A DNA stretch of 37,636 nt. It comes from Chloracidobacterium sp. (lineage in GTDB: Bacteria; Acidobacteriota; Blastocatellia; Pyrinomonadales; Pyrinomonadaceae). The position numbers were made by a program, and so were the translations under genes. The DNA lies in NCBI GenBank assembly GCA_016716365.1, contig JADJWM010000005.1:1-37636 (forward strand), read 5' to 3'. The notes beneath the pieces are model-generated. The model was not told where the DNA came from. It was given only the letters and a program-made list of their open reading frames with translations, and searched no databases. This document shows positions 1 to 8,509 of the stretch, one piece after another; position 1 is the first letter of the stretch, and every line of letters begins with the position of its first letter.

Positions 1-1308
1 CTGCTGATCGATCGAATAGCTTCCGCGTCCGTAGATGAGAATGCCGCTGTCAACGCCTCCGACAAGGTCGTCCATTGAGACATTCTCCTTCGCCGGCTGG
101 AGCGATAGGTTCGGCATCCTCGGGAAAGGAACGCTCGACCAACTGTCGGCGTGCAGGCAGCCGTAGGACTTGGACCGGCCGATCAGCTTCGCGGTGTCGC
201 GGGTCGTTTGCCAGTCCACAAAGAGGCCGTCTTTCACGATATTCCAACTCTGGCCCGGAACGCCCTCATCGTCGTAAGCGACCGTGGCCAATCCCGCCGG
301 CTGTGTGCGGTCGGCGACGAAATTAACGATCTTTGAACCAAACTGAAGCTTGCCGGTCTTGTCCGGAGTGAGGAAACTTGTTCCAGCATAATTTGCTTCC
401 CAGAGCATTGCTCGGTCAAGCTCAGTCGGATGGCCGACCGACTCGTGGATCGTAAGGAAAAGGTGCGACGGATGAAGCACAAGATCGTATTTCCCGGGCT
501 TTACGGATGGAGCCTTAAGTTTCATGACGGCGTGCTCGGCGGCCGTCTTTGCCTCAGCGGCCCAATCGTGCTTGCTCATGTATTCGAAACCGATCTGCTG
601 GGCACCGCGGAGGGAATTTACAGCTTGGAAATCACCAGAGGAACGATCGACGGCCGTCGCCGAGAAGCTTGGGTTGGTCCTGATGATGTACTGCTCGATC
701 CGGGAACCGTCGCTCGTTGCAAGGTACTTTTGCTCGTTTACGAACGAAAGGGACGAATTGACGAACGAAACACCTTTCACTCCGAGGGCGGCCTCATTGA
801 TCTTCAGGAGGATCGCGATCTTGTCCTCGCTCGGGATCTCGAACGGGTCCTTTTCGAAGCTGCTTTTCCACTTTGCGCTGGCCTTCGGCGTTGGGACAAG
901 TTCGATCCTGCGACGGGTTATTGCCGAATTCGCCTTTGCGATGGCAGCGGCCTCGGTCGTTACCCGTACTACTTCGTCTGCGGTCACGATCGGGCTCGCA
1001 GCGAATCCCCAAGTGCCGTTGACCAGCACGCGAACGCCGAAGCCGAAGTTCTGTCCGCTTGAGACATTGAGCACTTGCCGCTCGCGTGTATTGACCGATT
1101 CCAGTCGATAGCGATTGATCCGGATGTCGGCATACGATGCCCCGAGTTTCTTGGCGGTCGAAAGGGCTGCATCCGCGAGAGCATCCTTGTTCACCTCGGC
1201 CAAGCGTACATCGAGGCCGTAGGCCTGATAGACCCACGTCGGCAGCACGGCCGCGCTGCCGAAAGCGGCACCGGCTGCCTTTATAAAATCACGGCGAGAA
1301 AACGTCAT
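1..1308 (-). CDS. TldD/PmbA-family metallopeptidase with Tat signal, C-terminus cut by window edge
   Basis: The frame is open from the ATG at 1308 to the left edge, 436 codons, so the last few dozen residues are missing. The start is set by a good Shine-Dalgarno (TAAGGAG, 6 bases upstream). Residues 1-30 are a twin-arginine signal (SRRDFIK then an Ala-rich stretch), so the protein should be exported folded. Near residue 288 the HExxxH motif reads HESVGH, the metal-binding signature of TldD/TldE, and the last visible residues (GVDSGILIYGRGSYSIDQQ) match the conserved C-terminal region of TldD. TldD/TldE proteins are Zn proteases that usually act as a pair in the cytoplasm on unfolded peptides; a partner gene would lie to the left of the window. 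The Tat signal is the odd point and argues for a periplasmic, TldD-like paralogue rather than classical TldD. Family call firm, substrate unknown. Confidence 0.9.
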   Translation of the reverse strand, partial: MTFSRRDFIKAAGAAFGSAAVLPTWVYQAYGLDVRLAEVNKDALADAALSTAKKLGASYADIRINRYRLESVNTRERQVLNVSSGQNFGFGVRVLVNGTWGFAASPIVTADEVVRVTTEAAAIAKANSAITRRRIELVPTPKASAKWKSSFEKDPFEIPSEDKIAILLKINEAALGVKGVSFVNSSLSFVNEQKYLATSDGSRIEQYIIRTNPSFSATAVDRSSGDFQAVNSLRGAQQIGFEYMSKHDWAAEAKTAAEHAVMKLKAPSVKPGKYDLVLHPSHLFLTIHESVGHPTELDRAMLWEANYAGTSFLTPDKTGKLQFGSKIVNFVADRTQPAGLATVAYDDEGVPGQSWNIVKDGLFVDWQTTRDTAKLIGRSKSYGCLHADSWSSVPFPRMPNLSLQPAKENVSMDDLVGGVDSGILIYGRGSYSIDQQ

Positions 1309-1495
1309 TTCAACTCCTTAACGATCGATCTCGATCAAATTGGACTGGGAAACACGAAAATTCTAGTTGCATCGGGAACGCCCGTCAAGGAATCGTCCGG
1401 TCATCGTCAGCGTTTGACAAATGACGGTCCGCTAACGAAGAGTTTAATTTGTTTCCTGACCGCAATAACGCTGCCGCGATCGGGGTCGAGAGAAT

Positions 1496-3043
1496 ATGAG
1501 GTTTCAACGCGCATCCGGGATCCTCCTTCACCCAACTAGCCTGCCGGGGGATCTTGGCATCGGCGACTTCGGGCCGGCGGCCTATGAATTCGTAGATTTC
1601 CTGGAGGAAGCGGGCCAGTCTTACTGGCAGGTCCTCCCGCTTGGGCCGACCGGATTCGGCGATTCGCCCTACCAATGCTTTTCCGCTTTTGCCGGTAATC
1701 CGCTCCTTATTTCTCCCGAAAAACTGGTCGGTGCCGGTCTTCTTACTGAGGAAGATTTGGCCGCCAGGCCGGCGTTTCCCCAAAAGAAGATCGATTTCGG
1801 AGCCGTATATGAATGGAAATCACGGCTCTTAATGAACGCGTTCGAAAACTTCCAGACTTCGATCGATACGGTCCGAAACGCCGAATTTACCCGCTTCTGC
1901 ACCGAGAACTCTTGGTGGCTCGATGATTATGCCGCCTTCAGGGCGGCAAAGAAATTCTTCGAGCCGCGGCCCTGGTTTGAATGGCCGGAGGCGGTGCGGC
2001 TGCGCGATCCCGAAGCCCTCGCCGAGATCGGAGCCAAGCTCCGCGAACCGATAGAGGCCGAGCGATTTCTTCAATACGTGTTTTTCAGCCAATGGAAGTC
2101 GCTCAAGGAATATGCGAGCGAACGAGGCGTAAAGATCATTGGTGATGTGCCGATATTCGTCGCTCACGATTCCGCGGATGTTTGGTGCAACCAGAACAAG
2201 TTCAAGCTTAATCCCGACGGAACGGCGAGGGTCGTGTCCGGCGTTCCTCCTGATTATTTTTCAAAGACCGGCCAGTTATGGGGAAATCCCATTTACGATT
2301 GGGAAGCGATGCGGCGCGAGGGATTCGGTTGGTGGATAGCACGCGTTGCATTCACGCTTCGGATGGTCGATGCGATCCGGATAGACCATTTCCGGGGATT
2401 TGCAGCATCGTGGGAAGTACCCGGCGGCGAGAAAACGGCCGCGAACGGCGAATGGGTCAGCGTTCCCGGAGCCGAGCTCTTCTCCGCCTTGCGGGCTGCG
2501 CTCGGGGACCTGCCAGTCATCGCCGAAGACCTCGGCGTGATCACGGCGGACGTTGAGCAGCTCAGGGACGGATTCAGCATTCCGGGGATGCGGATCCTTC
2601 AGTTCGCATTCGGCGGCGACGCCGACAACCGCGACCTTCCGCACAATTACGTCAACAATTGCGTAGTCTTCACGGGCACTCATGACAACGACACCGCGAT
2701 CGGATGGTGGCGGTCTAAAGCAGGGAAGGGGTCGACACGTGACAAGAAAGCCGTGTCGCGCGAACAGGAGCATTGCCGGAAATACCTGCAGACCGACGGC
2801 GCTGAGATCAACTGGGACCTGATCCGAGCGGGATGGGCTTCGGTCGCGGACCTCGCGATCGCCCCGCTTCAGGACGTGCTCGGGATCGGAAGCGATGGAA
2901 GGATGAATCTGCCTGCCACAACCTCGGGAAATTGGACCTGGAGATTTTCCGCGCGAAAACTCACCAAAAAGCTAGCGTCCCGACTTCGCGATCTGACGGA
3001 ACTCTATGGGCGGATCGCTCCATCGTCGACCGGCGGCCGCTGA
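1496..3043 (+). CDS. malQ: 4-alpha-glucanotransferase (amylomaltase, GH77)
   Basis: A 515-residue cytoplasmic enzyme that transfers alpha-1,4-glucan segments between maltodextrins, for glycogen or maltodextrin turnover. The length is normal for the short bacterial GH77 form. The N-terminus (RASGILLHPTSLPGDLGIGD) is the GH77 opening signature. The catalytic set is visible: the nucleophile Asp in RIDHFRGF near residue 295, the acid/base Glu in VIAEDLG near 344, and the transition-state Asp in GTHDNDT near 397. The ATG at 1496 is the first one before the conserved start, although its ribosome site is weak (GAGAG). The gene is divergent from the TldD-like gene (187 bases between) and convergent with the hydrolase (29 bases between stops). 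No other maltose gene is nearby. The frame is intact. Confidence 0.95.
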   Translation: MRFQRASGILLHPTSLPGDLGIGDFGPAAYEFVDFLEEAGQSYWQVLPLGPTGFGDSPYQCFSAFAGNPLLISPEKLVGAGLLTEEDLAARPAFPQKKIDFGAVYEWKSRLLMNAFENFQTSIDTVRNAEFTRFCTENSWWLDDYAAFRAAKKFFEPRPWFEWPEAVRLRDPEALAEIGAKLREPIEAERFLQYVFFSQWKSLKEYASERGVKIIGDVPIFVAHDSADVWCNQNKFKLNPDGTARVVSGVPPDYFSKTGQLWGNPIYDWEAMRREGFGWWIARVAFTLRMVDAIRIDHFRGFAASWEVPGGEKTAANGEWVSVPGAELFSALRAALGDLPVIAEDLGVITADVEQLRDGFSIPGMRILQFAFGGDADNRDLPHNYVNNCVVFTGTHDNDTAIGWWRSKAGKGSTRDKKAVSREQEHCRKYLQTDGAEINWDLIRAGWASVADLAIAPLQDVLGIGSDGRMNLPATTSGNWTWRFSARKLTKKLASRLRDLTELYGRIAPSSTGGR

Positions 3044-3072
3044 AAGGATCTCTCGAATTTAGGTCCTCGGCA

Positions 3073-4148
3073 TCACTCCTGGTCTCCCGACTTTGAGGAT
3101 CGATCATCAGCGTGCACCTTTTGGGCGGTCGAAGGGAACCGGCCCGAGAGAAACTCTTTGATCGAGCCGAACACGAGCTGTGGATCGTCGATCCACGGGA
3201 AGTGGGCGGCATTTGGCACTGTCAGCAGCATCGCGTTCGGCAACAGCCGCGCCCATTCACGGCCCGATCCGTAGGCAGCATTCCTGTCCTTCGTCCCGTG
3301 AATGGTGAGAACCGGGACCTCGACCTTCGACACCTCGTCCTTTGCTATCTCAAGCTTTTGGACCGAAACGAAATGGGATGCGAAGTGCCGGTACAGATTG
3401 ACCGGCCACTCGTTCGACAGATGGCATGGACTTCGAAGCTTGTCGACGTTCTTCGGATCGCCGACCAGCCCGAACTTTGTCACTTCCCAGTCCCTTCGAC
3501 AAAAACCCTGCGGGTCGGTCTTATGAACTTCCTGCTTGTAAAGCTCGTCTATCTTCGCGACCTCTGCGGGTCCGGCACCGGTGTCGGATCGTTCGCTGTA
3601 AATTCGGTCGGGTACTTCGTTCCGTATTTCAGAGGAACCGGCCCTATCTGAACCAACCTTTCGACGTGCTGAGGATACTTCATGGCGTACATCACAACCA
3701 TCAGGCCGACATACGATTCGCCGATCAGCGTCATTCTGTCGATCTGAAAATGTTTCCGCAGGATTTCGAGGTCTTCGACATCGTGTTGAACGGTCAACTT
3801 AGTGCCGTCGGCGATCGCATCCGATCTGCCGCGGTTGCGGACATCGTAGAAGATCATCGTCCGTCCTTTCGCAAGGTGCCGAAAATCGTCGAAAAGGAAC
3901 ATATGCAGAGGAACGACGACGGTTTGCTTTCCGGTGCCGACCTTTTCGTAGTAGATACGGGCACCCTCTTCGACCGTGATAAAGCCCTTGTCGGGTACTT
4001 TCACCCGCTCGTTACGCACAACGGGTGCGGTCCGGGCCGGGTATTCGACGGCCTCGACGATCGTTTGACCTTTTTCATCGCCGACGTCGAGATCGGCGGC
4101 CACGCCCGGATCTGCAAGCGTCACAAATAAGAAAAATAATGCGAACAT
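3073..4148 (-). CDS. exported alpha/beta-hydrolase, frameshifted
   Basis: The N-terminal 199 residues (4148-3549) and the C-terminal part (to 3073) are one gene broken by a one-base loss in a GGGTCC run near 3567-3572. Reading on in the next frame gives a smooth continuation (AEVAKIDELYKQEVHK) before the downstream part. Residues 1-18 form a signal peptide, and GAGG lies 7 bases before the ATG. It is an alpha/beta hydrolase of the proline-iminopeptidase/epoxide-hydrolase type. The nucleophile elbow is GESYVG near residue 143, where the last Gly of the usual GxSxG is Val. The acid is in HGTKDRNA and the His in NAAHFPWID. It lies 33 bases downstream of a TetR gene on the same strand, so the regulator probably controls it. 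Substrate unknown. A lone indel in otherwise good sequence could be an assembly error or a real null allele. Confidence 0.8.
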
Positions 4149-4181
4149 AATTACCTCTATGATCTGTTAAGGTACGTGAAA

Positions 4182-4832
4182 CTATCGATCACCAAGAACG
4201 GCCAACCCGCCCTCGGTGGCATTGAGCCTTAGCACCTGATGCATCGCCGCCCGTGAGAGATCGAACGCTTTCTCATCACCGTGAAGACGGCGGAACCAAT
4301 TTGCTTCCTGGACGGATCCGTGAAGCTGGAACGCGAGGAGATCGATGTCTGTCGATGCCGCAAGTTCGCCCAGCCGAACCGCCAACCTCAGTTCCTTCTT
4401 CAGCTGCGAGACCCAACTGCCGGTTAACTTCACGAGGAAGTCACGGACCGGGCCGGGCCGGTCATCGACCTCGGCGGAAGCCGCGTAAAAGAAACATCCG
4501 CCGCGATAGCGGCCATGCTCGACACTTTCGATCCACGCCTCCATCATCGCGAGCAGCCGGGCAAGGCCGGGCTCGACATCGAGCGTCGGGTCGATCACGC
4601 TCGCGACAAAATCACGGCGAGCGGCATCGATGGTCGCGATCTGCAGCTCTTCCTTGGACCCAAAATGGGCGAACAGCCCGCTCTTGCTCAGGCCAAGTTC
4701 TTTAGCAAGCCGTCCTATTGTCAGCCCCTCGAGGCCTTCGGCGGACGCGACGTCCACACTGGTTCTGAGTATCTCTTTTCTTGTCTGGGCTCCACGGACA
4801 ACGGCCCAACTTCGCAGATCGGCATCTTTCAT
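4182..4832 (-). CDS. TetR/AcrR-family transcriptional regulator
   Basis: A 216-residue one-domain repressor. The N-terminal helix-turn-helix is clear (TRKEILRTSVDVASAEGLEG, then IGRLAKELGLSKSGLFAHFG at about residues 38-57), with the usual SKEELQIATID following. The C-terminal all-helical ligand domain resembles TetR_C_6-like families; the ligand cannot be read. It is first in a two-gene transcript with the alpha/beta-hydrolase 33 bases downstream. Two palindromes lie directly against the start codon at 4832 and suggest autoregulation. No Shine-Dalgarno precedes the ATG, and a TATAGA-like -10 about 15 bases upstream would leave almost no leader, so the message may be leaderless. No better in-frame start is seen. 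Confidence 0.9.
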   Translation of the reverse strand: MKDADLRSWAVVRGAQTRKEILRTSVDVASAEGLEGLTIGRLAKELGLSKSGLFAHFGSKEELQIATIDAARRDFVASVIDPTLDVEPGLARLLAMMEAWIESVEHGRYRGGCFFYAASAEVDDRPGPVRDFLVKLTGSWVSQLKKELRLAVRLGELAASTDIDLLAFQLHGSVQEANWFRRLHGDEKAFDLSRAAMHQVLRLNATEGGLAVLGDR

Positions 4833-4868
4833 AGAATGAGCGTTCTATCTATAACGAACGACCGTTCG
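4833..4868. promoter_or_regulatory. Paired TetR-type operators over the tetR start/promoter
   Basis: Two 14-base palindromes of the same design (6-base arms, 2-base spacer) lie at 4833-4846 (AGAATG AG CGTTCT, one mismatch) and 4855-4868 (CGAACG AC CGTTCG, perfect). Their centres are 22 bases apart, two helical turns, so both face the same side of the DNA. Both share the core GAAyG-N2-CGTTC. A minus-strand TATAGA (4853-4848) sits between them. Binding would block the promoter of the TetR-hydrolase pair. Seen directly; operator function is inferred from position and symmetry. Confidence 0.6.
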
Positions 4869-5764
4869 ATGCACCTGAGCGAAGAGTTGGTTGTATCAGG
4901 CTGAACCGCCGGTCACATAGGAAATGTTCAAGAATGCGTGTCCCGCGGTGGGGAGAACGGTTTGCATCTGTCCGGGCCTGAAAGCTTTTGGGATCAGGCA
5001 CTTACGACTTTGTCCCCAACGAGAGACGGGCTTTGTCCCGGGACGTCCCGCCGTTGTCCCAGGCCTATTTTTACCGCTAACCTCTTTACATGAGGAGGTT
5101 TAGCTGTTTGTCCCACGCCATTTGAACAGAAACATCGTGTCAACGGTGTTTAATTGTTCTAGGGACGAGGTTTACGCTTTTGCCTGTGTAATCTTCACGC
5201 GGGACAGATCGGGCGGCGGGCCGGGCTATTTGCCCCCATGCGGGACTGGTGCACGGCCGGTTCGTCATTACAAGTTTTCAAAGAACCAGCCTCCGAAATG
5301 GGGGCGACGGCCTTATTATCATAGATTACGGTCTGTTGCGAGTATAATACATTCTTGAAGGTGAATTATTTTTGATCTTTTGGGCGGAATTGGGTAAGTC
5401 CTCGGTTCACTGGAGTTCGGGCGGACTGTAAACGCGGGTGCGAGGGCGACGCTGAGGCCGCAGAAAGTTCGTGCGGGGGGGGGGTCTCTTGAGAAACCGA
5501 TTATGAGGTCATTCCGTTCGTAGAAAAATCGGCAGAATCGCCTAATTCTTCGGCCCTGTTAAAAGCGGTTTGGATTGTTATGGTGGAAGAGGTGGTTTTT
5601 GCGGACGGCAGTCGTTTCAACGCGAAAAACCTTTCGAAGTCTCTTCAGACGTTTTTGGATGAAACTGTCAAGTGATAGTGGAAATTTTCGGTTTCGGCGG
5701 TCTGCGTTGAAGTCGTCGATGAGACCGAACAATGGGCGAGACCATCGCAGCAAGTATCGATTTC
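4869..5764. other. Gene-poor stretch with short repeats and palindromes, no convincing gene
   Basis: No frame here has a recognisable protein or a plausible start with ribosome site; the 78-codon frame at 5122-5358 looks random. The stretch contains four copies of (T/G)TTGTCCC (5009, 5032, 5053, 5107), a perfect palindrome CGGGACGTCCCG at 5039-5050, a hairpin around 5078-5103 (arms CTAACCTC and GAGGTTTAG), and a run of ten G at 5475-5484. It may be eroded sequence of the same history as the RHS remnant that follows. Confidence 0.5.
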
Positions 5765-6118
5765 AAAAAGGATGCAGCTTGGCAACGGGCTGTGGGAGAC
5801 GTTCGAATACAGTGCCCACCGCTGGGCGAGACGATCACTGTCCAGGACGTGCTCAAGCTGGAGTACAAGTACGATACCAACGGGACGAGCTATGACAACA
5901 ACGGGAGCCTCCCCGAGCAGAAGATCACTGTTCCGGGGATAGAAGACCCGTTCATCCAGACCTACACCTACGACGACCTGAACCGGCTTGCGTCCGCGAC
6001 CGAGACCAACGACAGCGTCCAGACCTGGAAGCAGACCTTCACCATCGACCGCTACGGCAACCGGAAGTTCAACACCAGCGGGAGCAACACCACGACCTTG
6101 GGAAGCTGCCCTGCGGCC
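5765..6118 (+). pseudogene. RHS/YD-repeat protein remnant
   Basis: Only about 115 codons survive. Reading from 5773 gives MQLGNGLWETFEYSA, then the frame changes near 5815 and continues as VLKLEYKYDTNGTSYDNNGS, TYTYDDLNRLASATETN and FTIDRYGNRKF up to TTLGSCPAAEC near 6120. These are YD-type repeats of RHS proteins, large secreted or wall-associated polymorphic-toxin scaffolds normally more than 1000 residues long. No start, signal peptide, core hyper-conserved domain or toxin tip is present. The similarity stops abruptly where a hairpin-rich, non-coding element begins. It is most likely a decayed fragment, possibly a displaced RHS cassette. Confidence 0.75.
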
Positions 6119-6490
6119 GAGTGCAGGCGAGACAGAACCGCTTCCCCCGGGGGGGTGCTCGCCTTGAGGCCGGGCCTCAAGGCGAGCGTGGTCTTTTCAG
6201 GGGCTTGAACGGTCATGTAGGCCTGACTGCACTGCGTTGGGGCAGGGCCGGAAATAGTCTGCGGAGCAGACGGCATGGTTAGCCCCACGTGGAGCGCTTC
6301 GCGAAACGTGGGGGGCAACGTCATAAATGCCCCGAACCCGTGAAACGGGTGACAGGTGGATTGGGTATGTCGCCCTTGGGTTCACCCCATTCCGCTTCGC
6401 TGCACGGGGGCTACATATGCCGCTGCTGACGCGCGAAATCATGCCGGGCCGGGGACGACGGAGCCAGGAGGAGGGGGTCCGGGGGGTGGC
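6119..6490. repeat. Hairpin-rich non-coding element abutting the RHS remnant
   Basis: There are several strong inverted repeats in about 370 bases: 6157-6187 (15-base perfect arms GCTCGCCTTGAGGCC around one G), 6283-6313 (CCCCACGT and ACGTGGGG enclosing AGCGCTTCGCG) and 6336-6350 (ACCCGT GAA ACGGGT). A C5G7 tract lies at 6144-6155. No frame looks like a protein. The layout resembles dispersed REP-like or small non-autonomous elements; I have the impression of similar sequence in other Acidobacteriota genomes, but copy number cannot be checked within one window. Confidence 0.45.
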
Positions 6491-6492
6491 GC

Positions 6493-6528
6493 AAAAAGCC
6501 CGGCCGGGGTAAAGTCGGCCGGGTCTTA
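6493..6528 (-). terminator. Rho-independent terminator of the DUF305-LVIVD operon
   Basis: On the minus strand, 8-base arms CCCGGCCG (6523-6516) and CGGCCGGG (6506-6499) around a 9-base loop are followed by CTTTTT (6498-6493). It starts about 43 bases after the LVIVD stop at 6571. The other strand has only a weak T tract (TCTTAATTTT), so minus-strand termination is the better reading. Confidence 0.75.
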
Positions 6529-6570
6529 ATTTTATCGAGGAGAAAACAACTCCTAAGAGTGCGTCCCTTC

Positions 6571-8499
6571 TTAGAGCGCCGCTTCCGTCAGGGCGAAGGC
6601 GAGTGCGGCGATCCGGCTGCTGTCGGAACCGCTCTTTGCCTTTGCGGCCGACTCCAGGTAAGCCGCGAGCTTGTTCAGCTCACTGCGCTCCTTCTTGCCG
6701 AGTTTCGAACCTTCAGCCTTGGCGACCGCGTCACGAAGTTCGGCGATCTTGCCGGCGGGCAGGGCCTGTGAACGTTCGATCTGGTCGAGGTAAGCTTTTG
6801 CGACGGCCATCTTGTTCGGCCATTTGTACCTTTCCTGCGTCTGCACGTTCAGCATGGACAGCTTGGCCGACTTAGCCGCGTCGATCTCGTTCTGAGAAAT
6901 GTGCTTTGTCGGGACAAGCTCGAAAATATCGAGCCCGCGGGCGATCTCTGACGAATAGATGAAGCCGTTGTACCAGTAGGCCGACCACGAACCGCCCATG
7001 ACGAGCATCTTCGAATCGATCGGGCCGCGGTCAAAGTAGGCGATCTCGACCGGGTTCGCCGCATCGGTGAAATCCATGATCGAAATGCCGCCCTGGTACC
7101 ACGCCTGCACCTTGATGTCGCGTCCCGGGATCGGGATCAGCGATCCGTTGTGAGCAACGCAGTTTTCCTGTTCGGTCTGCGCGGCCGGGAGCTTGTAGTA
7201 GCTGGCGAATTCGAGCTTGTTGTTCTTGAGATGGAAGAGTGCGTTGGCTCCCCATTTGTCGGGGTCGGTCTCGCGGCAACGCGGGGCCATTCCGCCGCCC
7301 CATTCGTCGGTGAAAACGACCTTCTTCGCGTCGTTCGAGAACGACGCGGAGTGCCAGTAGGCATAATTCGGATCATTCACCGAATCGATCCGCTTCGGGT
7401 TCGCCGGGTCCTTGATATCCAGAAGAATTCCGTTGCCCGAACAAGCACCGGCAGCAAGGCCGATCTCGGGGTACGCCGTGATGTCGTGGCACTGGTCGGT
7501 CGGTTCGACACGGCCTTTGTTGTCGTGCGAGCCGGCATCCTTGAGGACGCTGATGGCTCCGGTCGCCGGGTCGCCGAAGATACGCGGCGTCGAGACGACC
7601 TTCGCATCCTGAGGCGCCGCGACCGGGACCTTGATCACGTCAATGCGGAAGAGAGCGGTGTTCGGGTCCTTATCGGGCGGCCCGCCGCTGCATCCGGCAA
7701 GCTCATCGCTCGAACGGACAAACGACGTCCCGGAAACGTAGATGTAAACATTCTTCTTGTCCTTCGGGTCGGTAACCAGCGTATGCGTGTGCGAGCCGCG
7801 GCACGTTTGGACGGCCCCGACCTGCTTCGGATTCCGGATGTCGCTAATGTCGAAGATCCTGACACCGCGGAAGCGGTCCTTATTGGCAGCGGGCGGCCCA
7901 CCGGGGCCTGCTCCCTCGGCCGGCGGAAAACCCTGTTCGCCGCAATCGATACGCCCATTCGGCATTTCGACCGACATGAACATCAGGTTCTTATAGACCG
8001 AGACATCGCCCTGGCCGCCCGGGCAGATCATCGACGTGACGAGCTTTGCCATGGCCGGGTTCGAGATGTCGTAGATGTTCATCCCGTAGAAATTGCCCAT
8101 GAAGACGTAATTTCCCTGGAACGCGAGGTCGGAATTGCCGAGCGCAAGTCCCGCGACGGCCATCCTGATCCCCGGCGGTACGTTCGCATTCGGCGGGATG
8201 CCCATCGCGCCGAGCGCCTTTGTAACCTTGGGCGAATTTGGGTCGATCCCGAGGTCGAAGGCCTCCGGCTTCTTCTGCAGCGAGACGTGCTTGATGCCGA
8301 GAGCGGCCTCGCCAGCATCGTAAAGGCCCGGTGCGAGCTTGGCGCGCGGGTCCTTCGTGTTCGCTCCCTTCATTCCGGGAGGAAGTTTCGGAGCGGGCTT
8401 TGCCTGTTCGCCTTGGGCCACCGCCACAACGGCGAACGATCCGCAGATCAGAAGGGAAGTTACGATCAAACGAAGTGTGAATTGATGTATGCGATCCAT
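6571..8499 (-). CDS. Secreted LVIVD-repeat beta-propeller protein
   Basis: A 642-residue protein with a signal peptide at residues 1-29 (cleavage after VAVAQ). The body carries several LVIVD-type blade motifs, for example YGMNIYDISNPAMAKLV, RGVRIFDISDIRNPKQVGAV, GILLDIKDPANPKRIDSV and GGISIMDFTDAANPVEIAYF, expected to form an extracytoplasmic beta-propeller. Conserved His and Cys residues (TCRGSHTHT, DQCHDITAYP, ENCVAHNGS) may bind metal or form disulfides. The last 110 residues are helical and charged (KIAELRDAVAKAEGSKLGKK), outside the propeller. It lies 10 bases downstream of the DUF305 gene and is followed by a strong terminator, so the two genes form one operon. Biochemical role unknown; the DUF305 partner suggests a metal or redox-related periplasmic function. 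Confidence 0.85.
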   Translation of the reverse strand: MDRIHQFTLRLIVTSLLICGSFAVVAVAQGEQAKPAPKLPPGMKGANTKDPRAKLAPGLYDAGEAALGIKHVSLQKKPEAFDLGIDPNSPKVTKALGAMGIPPNANVPPGIRMAVAGLALGNSDLAFQGNYVFMGNFYGMNIYDISNPAMAKLVTSMICPGGQGDVSVYKNLMFMSVEMPNGRIDCGEQGFPPAEGAGPGGPPAANKDRFRGVRIFDISDIRNPKQVGAVQTCRGSHTHTLVTDPKDKKNVYIYVSGTSFVRSSDELAGCSGGPPDKDPNTALFRIDVIKVPVAAPQDAKVVSTPRIFGDPATGAISVLKDAGSHDNKGRVEPTDQCHDITAYPEIGLAAGACSGNGILLDIKDPANPKRIDSVNDPNYAYWHSASFSNDAKKVVFTDEWGGGMAPRCRETDPDKWGANALFHLKNNKLEFASYYKLPAAQTEQENCVAHNGSLIPIPGRDIKVQAWYQGGISIMDFTDAANPVEIAYFDRGPIDSKMLVMGGSWSAYWYNGFIYSSEIARGLDIFELVPTKHISQNEIDAAKSAKLSMLNVQTQERYKWPNKMAVAKAYLDQIERSQALPAGKIAELRDAVAKAEGSKLGKKERSELNKLAAYLESAAKAKSGSDSSRIAALAFALTEAAL

Positions 8500-8509
8500 A
8501 GTTTTGCTA

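Noticed and set aside
430..1111. Two overlapping plus-strand frames of 195-210 codons
   Set aside because: Lie within the TldD-like gene, whose HExxxH motif and Tat signal are on the other strand.
5009..5114. Possible origin of replication with DnaA boxes
   Set aside because: The TTTGTCCC motif differs from the DnaA box TTATCCACA, and no dnaA, dnaN or gidA gene is near.
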